64,000 nt of DNA, from the NCBI RefSeq assembly GCF_014323565.1, contig NZ_CP058669.1:1825501-1889500 (forward strand), in the 5' to 3' direction. The notes below the pieces were generated by a model. That model was given only the letters and a program-made list of their open reading frames with translations, was not told the origin of the DNA and did not search any database. Source of the stretch: Hyphobacterium sp. CCMP332. GTDB taxonomy: Bacteria > Pseudomonadota > Alphaproteobacteria > Caulobacterales > Maricaulaceae. Below are positions 51,257 to 60,816 of the stretch, piece by piece (the first letter of the stretch is position 1; the number at the start of each line of letters is the position of its first letter). A program made the translations under genes and the position numbers.

Positions 51257-52363
51257 CTATTCGGCGTGTCCGACAGCGGAGACATTGCCGTCGCCGCTGG
51301 CCTTGGCAACCGCTTCGACATAAGCGCGCCGCGCGTCGAATTCCTTGGCTTTCGCCTCGTCATCGCGTTGCAACTCTTCCGGATCGAGATTGGCATACTG
51401 GAGCACACCCATCTCTTCATAGGTCTTCTGGATGTCCTTGCCCCAGATACCGATATCCTTGACGATCGGCACGATGCGCTGGAACAGCATCTGCCGGTAA
51501 AGCTGAACGATCTCAGAGTTTTCCGAATAGTCGACACATTCCTGTTCGGGCAGATCCAGAGCGCGATAGACTTCGCGGGCATCGGTCATGCGACCGCGCA
51601 TCAACCAGCAGGCTTCGACCAGAAATTCTTCCCGCTCATCGCGCTCGGCCTGTGTCAGCTGCGGGTAGTAATCCTTCAGGGAAATTCGGCCAAAAGCCAC
51701 GTGGCGCGCTTCGTCTTCCATGACATAGGCATTCACCATCCGCGCCAGCGGATTCTGCGCCATATCGCGAATGGCACCAAATGCGGCCAGGGCCAGCCCT
51801 TCAATAACGACCTGCATCGCCAGATAGGTCATATCCCAGCGGCTGTCGCGCAGCGCCTGATTGACCAGCTCCTGAAGCGGGTGGGTCATCGGATAGGCCA
51901 GGTCGAATTTCTTCAGAAGCTTGGCATAGGCTTCAACGTGGCGCGCCTCGTCCATCACCTGGGTCGCGGCATAGAATTTGGCGTCGAGATCCGGGACTTG
52001 CTGGACAATTTTTGCTGCGCACAAAAGCGCGGCCTGCTCGCCCTGCAGAAACTGGGAGATATTCCAGGACTGGGAATGCCGGGTCAGCTCGATGCGGTCT
52101 TTCGCACTCATCCGTTCCCAGAGCGGCGAGCCATAGAGGCCGCCGACTTCGACCGGCAACTCCATCGGGTTTTCCGGATCCAGCTCTTGTGTCCAGTCGA
52201 TGCGATTGACCGCATCCCACTGCATGTCCTTGCCTTTTTGATAAAGGTGCATGAGCGTCTTTCGACCCTCATCAAACTCCCAGTCAAAAACAGCATCAAA
52301 TTCCTGCGGAACGGTCCAACTTGGGTCAATGTTCGGCAGCGGATAAAGGTCACGCAAGCTCAT
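51257..52363 (-). CDS. Ferritin-like diiron protein
   Basis: The 368-residue protein is predicted to be largely helical with a complete carboxylate-bridged diiron site: Glu109 (LQGEQAAL), Glu139 and His142 (MDEARHVEAY), Glu188 (VVIEGLAL) and Glu218 with His221 (MEDEARHVAFG). The pattern fits ferritin-like oxygenases related to AurF or R2-like proteins more than iron-storage ferritins. It may oxidise a lipid or aryl substrate; the nearby fatty acid hydroxylase gene and hydrolase fit that. GGGGAGAGACTG precedes the ATG, and a palindrome that may be an operator lies 35 bases upstream. Confidence 0.85.
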   Translation of the reverse strand: MSLRDLYPLPNIDPSWTVPQEFDAVFDWEFDEGRKTLMHLYQKGKDMQWDAVNRIDWTQELDPENPMELPVEVGGLYGSPLWERMSAKDRIELTRHSQSWNISQFLQGEQAALLCAAKIVQQVPDLDAKFYAATQVMDEARHVEAYAKLLKKFDLAYPMTHPLQELVNQALRDSRWDMTYLAMQVVIEGLALAAFGAIRDMAQNPLARMVNAYVMEDEARHVAFGRISLKDYYPQLTQAERDEREEFLVEACWLMRGRMTDAREVYRALDLPEQECVDYSENSEIVQLYRQMLFQRIVPIVKDIGIWGKDIQKTYEEMGVLQYANLDPEELQRDDEAKAKEFDARRAYVEAVAKASGDGNVSAVGHAE

Positions 52364-52397
52364 CAGTCTCTCCCCGATCGGTGCAGCATTTTATAAA

Positions 52398-52414
52398 AGT
52401 AAACGCTGTTCACT
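52398..52414. promoter_or_regulatory. Candidate TetR-type operator (site 1)
   Basis: AGTAAACG-c-TGTTCACT is an inverted repeat with six of eight arm positions matching, located 35-51 bases upstream of the diiron gene. It is closely related to the perfect palindrome at 61590-61604, which suggests the same DNA-binding regulator. The size and symmetry are typical of TetR-family operators. Confidence 0.5.
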
Positions 52415-52458
52415 TCCGGGGAGAGTGATCGAAATTTACGGGAAACGCAAGAGGCCGC

Positions 52459-53394
52459 CTATTCCGCGGGCGAAATTGTGCCATCGGCATCGACCGGTGC
52501 CGGCACCGGCTTTTCAACGCCCGCTCTTTGCTTGATGGCTTTGGTCGTCAGCCGCGATCCATCCGGCGACCATCCCGGCGGCGCAAAAACATAGGCCAGC
52601 GCGTGCTTGAAGGACTTTGCCGAGGCCACATCTTTCACAATGCCCCACCATTCATGGATGGAAATACGCAAGGGGTTATAAGTGCCCAGATTCCGGATAA
52701 TGCCATAACGGCAGGGCTCTTCGTCCAGCTCGGCCTGAAACGTCCCGAACATGCGGTCCCAGATAATGAAGACACCGGCATAATTCCGGTCGAGATAGAG
52801 CGGGTTGGTCGCATGGTGAACCCGGTGATGCGACGGCGTATTCATGATCGCCTCGACCGGCGCCGGCAGGCGTTTGATCACCTCGGTATGGATCCAGAAC
52901 TGATAGATCAGGTTCAGCCCCCCGCAGAACGCAACCATGGCCGGCGGGAAGCCCATCAATATCATCCACGATCCGAACCAGATGAATTTGAGCGTGAAGA
53001 CGTTGAACCAGGGCTGACGCAAGGCTGTCGTCAGATTGTAATGCTGCGAAGAATGGTGCGTGACATGATCGGCCCAGAACCAGCGAATGGTGTGCGCGAA
53101 ACGGTGTGACCAGTAATAGACGAAATCGTCCAGCACAAAGCAGATGATCCAGACATACCACGCCCAGCCGAAATCAAAGACGGCATACTGGCCGATAAAG
53201 GCGAACCAGCTGGCCCCCACGGCCGCAAAAACCACACCCGCAATTGTATTGCCCAGACCCATCGCCAGACTGGCACCGGAATCACGGGGCTCGAACTTCG
53301 CCTTGCCGGTCCGCTGCGCATAGATCAGCTCGGCCACAATCAGGAGCACGAAAAACGGAATAGCAATCTGGATCGGATCGGGAAGATCAGGCAT
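52459..53394 (-). CDS. Sterol desaturase/fatty acid hydroxylase family membrane enzyme
   Basis: The 311-residue integral membrane diiron enzyme has the histidine clusters of the superfamily: H-R-F-A-H (HxxxH), H-V-T-H-H, and H-H-R-V-H-H near residue 195, with N-terminal and central transmembrane helices. Members hydroxylate or desaturate lipids, sterols or carotenoids. The ATG at 53394 begins five bases after the stop of the anchored small protein upstream. It lies between that gene and the diiron protein, all on the minus strand. The exact substrate is not determined. Confidence 0.9.
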   Translation of the reverse strand: MPDLPDPIQIAIPFFVLLIVAELIYAQRTGKAKFEPRDSGASLAMGLGNTIAGVVFAAVGASWFAFIGQYAVFDFGWAWYVWIICFVLDDFVYYWSHRFAHTIRWFWADHVTHHSSQHYNLTTALRQPWFNVFTLKFIWFGSWMILMGFPPAMVAFCGGLNLIYQFWIHTEVIKRLPAPVEAIMNTPSHHRVHHATNPLYLDRNYAGVFIIWDRMFGTFQAELDEEPCRYGIIRNLGTYNPLRISIHEWWGIVKDVASAKSFKHALAYVFAPPGWSPDGSRLTTKAIKQRAGVEKPVPAPVDADGTISPAE

Positions 53395-53399
53395 GGCGT

Positions 53400-53810
53400 T
53401 CAGCTTTCCCCCGCCAGACGCGCGCGCCACTGTGCCGCCACATCTGAATTGTCGAACTCGAAAAGTGTATTCGGAAATGTGAAATCACGAAAGCGCAGAT
53501 CAAGCGCGCTTCCGTTTTCGGTGATCCGGGCAATGTCGTCCGGCGACATCAACCGGGATACGAGAATATCGCCCTGTGCCACAACCAGCCCGATGCGGCC
53601 CGTTGCTTTCTCCATGATCAATGCCGCGCGTTGGTCTTTGGCCAGCACGCCGTCATCCGGCTCGAATGCCAGCAGATCCTGCCGCAGCAAATCGGCGGCG
53701 GTTTCCAGCGAGTCGATTCTGGACGGCGTCCAGCCGCCCATCCAGGCATTGAGACCAATCAGCCCCAGAATGAGGACGGCCGATACGGCGATAATGATCA
53801 GGGTCGTCAT
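53400..53810 (-). CDS. Membrane-anchored small protein of unknown function
   Basis: The 136-residue product has an N-terminal transmembrane helix (about residues 2-22, TLIIIAVSAVLILGLIGLNAW) followed by a soluble alpha/beta domain containing AALIMEKATGRIGLVVAQGDILVSRLM and FRDFTFPNTLFEFD. I do not recognise a family. It is followed after five bases by the fatty acid hydroxylase gene and is likely co-transcribed with it. The ATG at 53810 starts the hydrophobic helix; the longer frame is rejected. Confidence 0.65.
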   Translation of the reverse strand: MTTLIIIAVSAVLILGLIGLNAWMGGWTPSRIDSLETAADLLRQDLLAFEPDDGVLAKDQRAALIMEKATGRIGLVVAQGDILVSRLMSPDDIARITENGSALDLRFRDFTFPNTLFEFDNSDVAAQWRARLAGES

Positions 53811-53827
53811 GTCCGGATGTTTGCCAA

Positions 53828-53856
53828 GAAAAAGGGCGGAGGCAAGGCCCCCGCCC
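53828..53856 (-). terminator. Intrinsic terminator of the third TonB receptor gene
   Basis: Arms 53834-53843 and 53847-53856 pair over ten positions (one G-T) with a three-base loop; on the minus strand TTTTTC follows. It lies 24 bases after the receptor stop codon and overlaps the upstream leader of the small anchored protein gene. Confidence 0.85.
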
Positions 53857-53880
53857 AATCCCTGTTGTCGCAGGTAACGA

Positions 53881-56406
53881 CTAGTTACGCAGGCGGAACG
53901 TCACACCATAGGTGCGCGGGTCGCCCGGATAGCCGTTGATATTGCCCGGCAATGTCGAGTCGAAGGAACCTTGCAGATACTCTTCATCTGCCAGATTGCG
54001 GCCCCAGACCTGAACTTCCCAGCGGCCATCTTCAGCCGTCAGACCGACACTGCCATTGAAGAGCTGGAAGCTCTCCTGAACCTGAAGCGGATCAAGCTGT
54101 GTCGTCAGGAAGGCGTCGGACCGGAAGAAGACTTCGCCGCGAAGGAAGAATTCCAGATTCTCCGAAACCGGACGCTGATAGAGCGCCGTCACATTCCCGG
54201 TGAACTCTGCACTGCCGCGTTCGCGGCCGGACAGATCCTGCACCGGCACCAGAGCCGGAGAGGTTGCGCTGGCACGGAACTGACAGTTCGACGTATCCGA
54301 CACCGGGCATGGACCATCGGTGAAAGTCACATACTTGTCTTCCCAGAGCCAGATGACGCCACCGGTAAGGGTGAGGTATTCGGTTGGCTGGAACAGGGTT
54401 TCGATCTCGATACCCGAAATCTGGATCTCGCCCGCATTGTCCGGCACGAAGGATGAACCGGTGAACACGTTGGTCTGGAAGTCCTCGACATTCTGACGGA
54501 AGACGGCCGTGTTGATCATCAACACATCGCCGATTGTCGTCTTGATGCCGAATTCCCAGGCCGTGACGGTCTCGGGATCGAAGGTAAAGCTGCCGACCCG
54601 CGCCGCAGCAGAGTCGAGTGCAAAACCGCCGCCCTTATAGCCCTGAGTATAAGAGGCATAAAGGTTGAGATCGTCCGTGGCATCATAGCTGGCAATGATC
54701 GTGCCGGACAGGTTGGAGTCCGAACGCGAGGAGTTGAAGTTCGGTGCCGGCGGGAAGAATTGCAGTGCACCAAGGCCGAGCAGCGTGTTGACATTCGGAT
54801 CTGCCGCTGCCGCCTGAGCGCCGGCAACGATTTGCGCAAAGCCGGCCGGGTTTGCACCCTGTACGAAGGCGACGTTAGCCGGCGTGAACGGAAGCCCGGT
54901 CGCCTGCGTAAACGCTGCCGGGAAGATCAGAGCGTTAAACCCGATCTGCACAAAATCCAGTGCCGCGTACGGATCCTGAATGGAAATGTCGGAGCGCGCA
55001 TCTTTTTCGTCATTCGTATAGCGCAGGCCGCCCGTCAGGGTGAACCGGTCATTCACATGCCAGTCCAGCTGACCGAAGAAGGCCATACTGTCATTATTCT
55101 GCCAGAAGGTCGAAGACTGACCGGAGCCGGCCGCCAGATATTGACCCGGCACACAGCCGCCGATGAACGGGCCCTGCGGACCGTTACACAAGGCTTCGAC
55201 AAAAGCGACACCACCACCGGAGAACAAATCCCCAAATGGCCGCAGAAGCGGACCCTGACGCGTAATATTGGTTGTGTTCAGATTCTGGTGGAAGAAATAG
55301 GCACCGAGCAGATAGTCGACAGTCCGGTCACCGGTCGAGGTCATCCGGAATTCCTGGGTCGTGGTCTGATAGTCCTGATCCAGGAAACGGCGCTGGTTGA
55401 ACGGCTGATCCACCCAATCCGGGTCAATGTCCTGATCCTCATCATAGGCACGATAGGCCGTGATGGAGGTAAAGGTGAAGCCGTCGAACTCGTAATTCAG
55501 TTCAGCCGACAGACCGCCGCTATTGATCAGAGACGCAATGCTGCCATCAATCGCGATCTGACCGGAATAAGGGTTCACCGGCAATTGCGTCACGCCGAGA
55601 AGGGTAAAGGCACCGGCGTTCCCGGGAGACACTAGGGTAAACGGTGCGGCGCAGCAATTCTCGTCGATCTGCTGCATGTCACCAATGATACGCAGCGACA
55701 GGCGATCATTCGGTTCGAAGAACAACTGACCGCGCCAGCCCCAGCGATTGCGCTCATTCACATCCCGGCCATCCGGAACGTTGGTGATGAAACCGCCACG
55801 CTGGTTGATATTGACGTCGAGGCGGCCGGAGATGCCGTCGCCCAGACCATTTTCAATCATGCCGCGGAAGGTGCGCTGATTGAAAGAACCCAGCGTCACT
55901 TCGCCTTCATAGCCGAATGTATCGGCCGGCGTTTCGGTCACGAAGTTGATCACGCCGGCAGACGTGTTCTTTCCGAACAGGGTCGACTGCGGGCCGCGCA
56001 GCACTTCAATCCGCTGCACGCCGAGGAAGTCGCCGATCGATGCACCATTCCGGGACCGGTACACACCGTCCACAAACACGCCAACCGACGGCTCGATGCC
56101 GAAGTTGAAGGTCGAGGACCCGACGGCGCGAATGGAGAAGCTCGCATTGGATGACGAGGAGTTCTGCGACACGGAGAGTGCCGGAACAAGCGTCTGGAGG
56201 TCACGGACATCGCGCAACTGCGATTGTTCCAGAACATCACCGGACACAGCTGTCACGGCGACAGGCGTATCCTGAAGCGTGGTTTCACGCCGCTGTGCGG
56301 TCACCGTAATGGTGTCCATGCCTTGCGAATAGACTGGAGCTGCCGCAATCACGGCCATCGCCAGCGCAGTCGAACCGAGTGCCAGTTCGCGAATAGATTT
56401 CTGCAT
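53881..56406 (-). CDS. TonB-dependent outer-membrane receptor
   Basis: The 841-residue protein has a signal peptide ending AAPVYSQ, a TonB box-like segment (MDTITVTAQRRE), a plug domain (about 45-160: QDTPVAVTAVSG, GVFVDGVYRSRNG, RIEVLRGPQSTLFGKNTSAGVINFVT) and a beta-barrel with the usual C-terminal YGVTFRLRN. The plug text is that of the broad class taking up plant- or algae-derived aromatics, terpenoids or polysaccharide fragments rather than siderophores. The ATG at 56406 has AGGGGGAAAAT upstream. It diverges from a degradative gene run, and may import its substrate. Confidence 0.93.
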   Translation of the reverse strand: MQKSIRELALGSTALAMAVIAAAPVYSQGMDTITVTAQRRETTLQDTPVAVTAVSGDVLEQSQLRDVRDLQTLVPALSVSQNSSSSNASFSIRAVGSSTFNFGIEPSVGVFVDGVYRSRNGASIGDFLGVQRIEVLRGPQSTLFGKNTSAGVINFVTETPADTFGYEGEVTLGSFNQRTFRGMIENGLGDGISGRLDVNINQRGGFITNVPDGRDVNERNRWGWRGQLFFEPNDRLSLRIIGDMQQIDENCCAAPFTLVSPGNAGAFTLLGVTQLPVNPYSGQIAIDGSIASLINSGGLSAELNYEFDGFTFTSITAYRAYDEDQDIDPDWVDQPFNQRRFLDQDYQTTTQEFRMTSTGDRTVDYLLGAYFFHQNLNTTNITRQGPLLRPFGDLFSGGGVAFVEALCNGPQGPFIGGCVPGQYLAAGSGQSSTFWQNNDSMAFFGQLDWHVNDRFTLTGGLRYTNDEKDARSDISIQDPYAALDFVQIGFNALIFPAAFTQATGLPFTPANVAFVQGANPAGFAQIVAGAQAAAADPNVNTLLGLGALQFFPPAPNFNSSRSDSNLSGTIIASYDATDDLNLYASYTQGYKGGGFALDSAAARVGSFTFDPETVTAWEFGIKTTIGDVLMINTAVFRQNVEDFQTNVFTGSSFVPDNAGEIQISGIEIETLFQPTEYLTLTGGVIWLWEDKYVTFTDGPCPVSDTSNCQFRASATSPALVPVQDLSGRERGSAEFTGNVTALYQRPVSENLEFFLRGEVFFRSDAFLTTQLDPLQVQESFQLFNGSVGLTAEDGRWEVQVWGRNLADEEYLQGSFDSTLPGNINGYPGDPRTYGVTFRLRN

Positions 56407-56580
56407 ATTTTCCCCCTGGATCACCGCGTTTCTCTTGCGGCTTGAGCTTTTATTGCGCCTACTAGATCAAACTTCGATGCTCTTGTCAGTAGCGAACGCG
56501 CAACAGGCGAGCATCAGAATGCATCATCACGTGCAAGACGTGTGCCCGATCGGGGTTAACAGGGGGGAAATTCTACTGTC

Positions 56581-57786
56581 ATGGTTATAAGAATCCTGGG
56601 CGGCGCATTGCTGCTGATCGTATTACTGGCAACGGCTTTTGCTGGCTGGTTCTATCGTCCATGGTCGGACTATTCACCGGCACGTGTGCAGCAGGCATTC
56701 GAGCCTGAGAATATTATCGATGTGTCACTGCACATGTCGGACTATTTCCCCTATGCGGGCCTGGAAGCGACCCATCCCGACCCTCTGCAGCGCGACATTC
56801 GCCCTCTTGATGTGACTTATGACTTCAACGGCGAGAACCGGTCGCTGGAACAGTATCTTGAAACCACACAATCTCTCGGCCTCGCCGTCATTGTCGATGG
56901 CGTGGTGGTTCACGAGCGTTATCTCAATGGCGCGGACGAGATGAGCCTGCCCACCTCCTGGTCTGTCGCCAAGAGTTTTGTCGCGACACTGATCGCCATG
57001 GCCCTGCACGAGGGCCGGATCGACAATCTCGATCAGCTCGCGCAGGAATTTGCGCCGCAATATGCCGGCTCAGCATTCGGCGAAACATCGCTGCGTCATT
57101 TGCTGATGATGTCCACCGGCATCGATTTCGTCGAGGATTACAGCGATACGGAATCGGATATTGGCGTCCTCTTTGCCGATCCCTTTGTCTGGGGCAGCGA
57201 TATCGATCAGTCGCTCCTGCAATTTGAACGCACCACCGACGCTGGCACCGAGCTCGACTATATTTCCTCGGCCAGCCACGTTTTGTCTGCCGTCCTGCGC
57301 GGCATCTACGATCAGCCGCTTCATCAGATCGTGCAGGAGAAAATCTGGACCCCGCTCGGCATGGAAAGCGATGCCTACTGGAACCAGAACGTCATGGGCG
57401 AGGATGGCGTGTCGCTTGGCTATTGCTGTCTGAACGCGCGTCCGGTGGACTATGCCCGCCTCGGCCTGCTCTACCTCAATGACGGTGTCTGGAATGGCGA
57501 GCGCCTCTTGCCCGAAGGCTGGGTCGACATGGCCACCCACGCCAACGCACCGTTTCAGGAAGCGGATGTGACCTATTCCCTGCGCGGTTACGGCCTGCAC
57601 TTCTGGTTCCCGGAAACGGATCGGGATGAATTTTTCGCCGCCGGGATTTACGGCCAGTACATCTGGGTCGATCCGTCCCGCAATCTGGTGATCTCGCGCT
57701 TTGCAGCGGATCCGCAATGGGGGGCGCACACCGCGGAAACCTTTGCCGCCTTCCGTGCCATCGCAGCTGAAGCCGCGGGAGAGTAG
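56581..57786 (+). CDS. NylB-like serine hydrolase (beta-lactamase fold)
   Basis: The 401-residue protein starts with a signal anchor (about residues 3-24) and has the class C fold with S128-V-A-K131 (SWSVAKSFV), Tyr in LDYISSASHVL and the FAAGIYGQYIWVDP stretch. This resembles 6-aminohexanoate-dimer hydrolase and related esterases that act on amides or esters of small acids. It is probably periplasmic, facing the substrate brought in by the divergent TonB receptor. The next gene begins three bases after its stop, so expression is coupled. Confidence 0.85.
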   Translation: MVIRILGGALLLIVLLATAFAGWFYRPWSDYSPARVQQAFEPENIIDVSLHMSDYFPYAGLEATHPDPLQRDIRPLDVTYDFNGENRSLEQYLETTQSLGLAVIVDGVVVHERYLNGADEMSLPTSWSVAKSFVATLIAMALHEGRIDNLDQLAQEFAPQYAGSAFGETSLRHLLMMSTGIDFVEDYSDTESDIGVLFADPFVWGSDIDQSLLQFERTTDAGTELDYISSASHVLSAVLRGIYDQPLHQIVQEKIWTPLGMESDAYWNQNVMGEDGVSLGYCCLNARPVDYARLGLLYLNDGVWNGERLLPEGWVDMATHANAPFQEADVTYSLRGYGLHFWFPETDRDEFFAAGIYGQYIWVDPSRNLVISRFAADPQWGAHTAETFAAFRAIAAEAAGE

Positions 57787-57788
57787 AC

Positions 57789-59393
57789 ATGGCGGATTAT
57801 GCGACCGAATACGACTATATCATTGTCGGTGCCGGATCGGCCGGCTGCGTTGTCGCCGAGCAACTCTCCCGGGATCGCGACGTCACCATCTGCGTTCTGG
57901 AAGCCGGCAAGTCGGACGATCACCCGAACATTCGCACACCCATGCTGCTGAAAGAGGTCGTCTCCGGCGGTCCCTTCAACTGGAATTATGAAACCGAACC
58001 GCAGGAGCGGCTGAATAACCGGCGCATGTTCTGGCCCCGCGGCAAGACGATTGGCGGCTCCTCCTCCATCAACGCCATGCACTACATGCGGGGCGCGCCG
58101 GAAAATTTCGACGAATGGGGCGAGATGATTGGCGATGGCGGCTGGAGCTGGCCGGACGCGCTGGAACGTTTCAAGCGCCACGAAAACAACAATACATTTT
58201 CCGGTCCGCTTCACGGCACGGACGGGCCACTGCATGTCCAGTCCATCCCGAAGCTGAACCCTCTGACAAAGCTCTTCCTCGAAGCCGGCGGCGAGCTGCA
58301 ATACCCGGAAAACGACGACTTCAACGGCGAGAAACAATTCGGTTTCGGCCCCTATCAGGTGACCATGAACGGCCCGCGCCGCTGGAGTGCGGCAGATGCC
58401 TTTCTCCGCCCCGCGATGGAGCGCGGCAATATCACCGTCATCACCGAGGCGCTCGGTCACAAGGTGCGTCTCGAAAACGGCAAAGCCACGGGCATGCTCG
58501 TGGACATCAAGGGCGAGCTGACCGAGCTGACAGCCCGCAAGGAAGTCATCCTCTCGGGCGGCGCGATCAACTCACCGCAATTGCTGCAGCTGTCCGGCAT
58601 TGGTGACGCAGCCTGGTTGAGGGCTGCAGGCGTTTCAGTCGAGGTGGATCTGCCGGGCGTCGGCCGCAATCTTCAGGATCATCTGGATATCGCGACCGTG
58701 GCTCAGGTGAAGACCGCCGAGGCCATCGGTCTCTCGCTCCAGCGCTTCCCGAAGAATATGTATGACGTCTTGCGCTGGATGATCCGCGGTGATGGCGATT
58801 TCACCATCAACCCGGTCCAGGGCGGCGCCTTCATTTCGTCCTCGGTCGCGGGCGACATTCCGGATCTGCAGCTGGTCTTCATTCCCGGCTATTCGCTGAA
58901 CCATGGCAAGGAGACGAAGATGGGTCACGGCATGACATTGCATGTCTGCCATCTCTATCCGGAGAGCCGTGGCGAAATCCGGATCAAGACGGACAACCCT
59001 GCGGACTATCCCGCAATTGATCCGAACTATCTGGCGACGGACTTTGACCTGACCGCCCTGACGGACGGCTATGAGAAGGTCATCGAAATCCTGCGCGCGC
59101 CAGCCTTCAAGGACGAGTTCGTGGAATGGGTGCATCCGGAAAAGCCCGGGACACGCGATGATCTGGTGGCCGATATTCGACAGCGCGCCGAAACGCTCTA
59201 CCATCCGACCTCGACATGCGCGATGGGATCGGGAGAGCTGGCGGTGCTGAACTCCGACTGCCGCGTCAAAGGCGTGAAAAGCCTGCGTGTGGTGGATGCC
59301 TCTGCCATGCCGCGCCTCGTCGGTGGCAATACCAACGCGCCGACAATGATGCTGGCCGACAAGGCCGGCGAAATGATCCGCGAAACGGCCTGA
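57789..59393 (+). CDS. GMC-family FAD-dependent alcohol dehydrogenase
   Basis: The 534-residue enzyme oxidises an alcohol to an aldehyde in the cytoplasm. It has the FAD-binding motif DYIIVGAGSAGCVVAEQLS, the GMC signatures RGKTIGGSSSINAMHYMRG and ILSGGAINSPQLLQLSGIG, the catalytic H472 in YHPTSTCAMG and the Asn in VGGNTNAPTMM. It is close to BetA/AlkJ-type enzymes, but no other choline genes lie near, so choline is unlikely to be the substrate. The following ALDH gene, 13 bases away, would oxidise the aldehyde further. Confidence 0.92.
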   Translation: MADYATEYDYIIVGAGSAGCVVAEQLSRDRDVTICVLEAGKSDDHPNIRTPMLLKEVVSGGPFNWNYETEPQERLNNRRMFWPRGKTIGGSSSINAMHYMRGAPENFDEWGEMIGDGGWSWPDALERFKRHENNNTFSGPLHGTDGPLHVQSIPKLNPLTKLFLEAGGELQYPENDDFNGEKQFGFGPYQVTMNGPRRWSAADAFLRPAMERGNITVITEALGHKVRLENGKATGMLVDIKGELTELTARKEVILSGGAINSPQLLQLSGIGDAAWLRAAGVSVEVDLPGVGRNLQDHLDIATVAQVKTAEAIGLSLQRFPKNMYDVLRWMIRGDGDFTINPVQGGAFISSSVAGDIPDLQLVFIPGYSLNHGKETKMGHGMTLHVCHLYPESRGEIRIKTDNPADYPAIDPNYLATDFDLTALTDGYEKVIEILRAPAFKDEFVEWVHPEKPGTRDDLVADIRQRAETLYHPTSTCAMGSGELAVLNSDCRVKGVKSLRVVDASAMPRLVGGNTNAPTMMLADKAGEMIRETA

Positions 59394-59406
59394 GGGAGAC
59401 CAGACA

Positions 59407-60813
59407 ATGAGTGATTTGGACAACAAGCAGATCGAGCGGATGGGTGCCGTCTTCAAGGCCCAGAAGAACGCCTTCGAGGCCGAGCGCCACCGTAGCTACA
59501 AGGATCGTCTGCGCGATATCGATGCGATCGGGGCGCTGACCAAAAAGCATGGCGACGCCATCAAGGATGCCGCTGCCGCCGATTTCGGCGTCCGGTCACG
59601 TTGCGAGACACAGCTGACCGAAGTCACCTATATGACGACCGCGGTGAAACATACGCGGCGCCATCTCTGGAGCTGGATGCAGAACAGGAAGGTCTCCATC
59701 CCCGGAAATCTGGCACCGGGCAAGGCCTATATCCGCCGCGAACCCAAGGGCGTGGTCGGCATCATCTCGCCCTGGAATTATCCGTTCCAGCTCGCCTTTT
59801 CACCCATTCTCGCCGCGCTCGCCTCCGGTTGCCGCATCATGCTCAAGCCATCGGAACTGACGCCCAACATGTCGGAATTGATGCGCAACATGCTGGCCGA
59901 GGAATTTGACGAAACCCATATCGCCGTTCTGCTCGGCGGGCCGGCCGTCGGCGAAGCTTTTACGAAGATTCCCTTCGATCACCTGCTGTATACCGGCTCG
60001 ACTCATGTCGGCCGCTTGGTCGCAAAAGCCGCAGCAGAAAACCTGACTCCGGTAACGCTCGAACTGGGCGGGAAATCGCCGGTCATCATCGATTCCGGTT
60101 ACAAGCCGGAAGCGGCGGCCGCCTCCCTGACTTTCGGCAAGTACATGAATGCCGGTCAGACCTGTATCGCGCCCGATTACGTCATGGCGCCTGCCGACCA
60201 GACCCGCCCGATTGCCGAAGCCATTATCGCCAAGGCCGAGAAATCCTACCCGGACTGGGCCACGGACGAAGACTACACCGCCATCGTGTCCGACCGCCAT
60301 TATGACCGCCTCAACGCGATGATCGAGGAAGCCCGCGCCGGTGGCGCTGAAATCCTTCAGGCCAAGGGCGGTGATCCTGGCAATGCCCGCAAGATCGCAC
60401 CGACCATCGTCCTCAACCCGCCCGAAGACTCAAAGCTGATGCAGGAAGAAATCTTCGGCCCCGTCCTGCCGATTCTGTCTCATGACGGTCTGGACGACGC
60501 CATGAAGCGCGTGAACGCAGGGGAGCGCCCGCTGGCGCTTTACGTCTATTCGAAAGACAAGAAAGCGGCGCGCCGCGTGCTGGAAGGGACGATCTCCGGC
60601 GGAGCTGTGGTCAATAACACCATGCTGCACTATTCGGTCGAGGACCTGCCCTTTGGCGGCGTCGGGGCATCCGGCTATGGCGCCTATCATGGCGAAGCCG
60701 GTTTCGAGACCTTCACCCATGCCCGCAGCGTCTTCGAAGCGCCGGTCTGGCACCCCTCCCGCCTGATCGCACCGCCCTACGGCAAGCTCTTCAACATGAT
60801 TGCGAACAAATAG
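59407..60813 (+). CDS. Coniferyl-aldehyde-type aldehyde dehydrogenase
   Basis: The 468-residue NAD(P)-dependent enzyme belongs to the short class 3-like ALDH group that includes coniferyl aldehyde dehydrogenase (CalB). Active-site Cys253 lies in NAGQTCIAPDYV and general base Glu219 in LELGGKSP; GVVGIISPWNYPFQLAFSP and LPFGGVGASGYGAYHGEAGF are typical. It should oxidise the product of the GMC enzyme. AGGGAG lies ahead of the ATG. It is followed by the SDR after three bases. An aromatic or long-chain aldehyde is the probable substrate. Confidence 0.9.
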   Translation: MSDLDNKQIERMGAVFKAQKNAFEAERHRSYKDRLRDIDAIGALTKKHGDAIKDAAAADFGVRSRCETQLTEVTYMTTAVKHTRRHLWSWMQNRKVSIPGNLAPGKAYIRREPKGVVGIISPWNYPFQLAFSPILAALASGCRIMLKPSELTPNMSELMRNMLAEEFDETHIAVLLGGPAVGEAFTKIPFDHLLYTGSTHVGRLVAKAAAENLTPVTLELGGKSPVIIDSGYKPEAAAASLTFGKYMNAGQTCIAPDYVMAPADQTRPIAEAIIAKAEKSYPDWATDEDYTAIVSDRHYDRLNAMIEEARAGGAEILQAKGGDPGNARKIAPTIVLNPPEDSKLMQEEIFGPVLPILSHDGLDDAMKRVNAGERPLALYVYSKDKKAARRVLEGTISGGAVVNNTMLHYSVEDLPFGGVGASGYGAYHGEAGFETFTHARSVFEAPVWHPSRLIAPPYGKLFNMIANK

Positions 60814-60816
60814 ACC

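Noticed and set aside
57789-60813. betA-betB choline-to-betaine pathway
   Set aside because: The aldehyde dehydrogenase is of the short coniferyl-aldehyde type rather than BetB, and no BetI or choline transporter is present.
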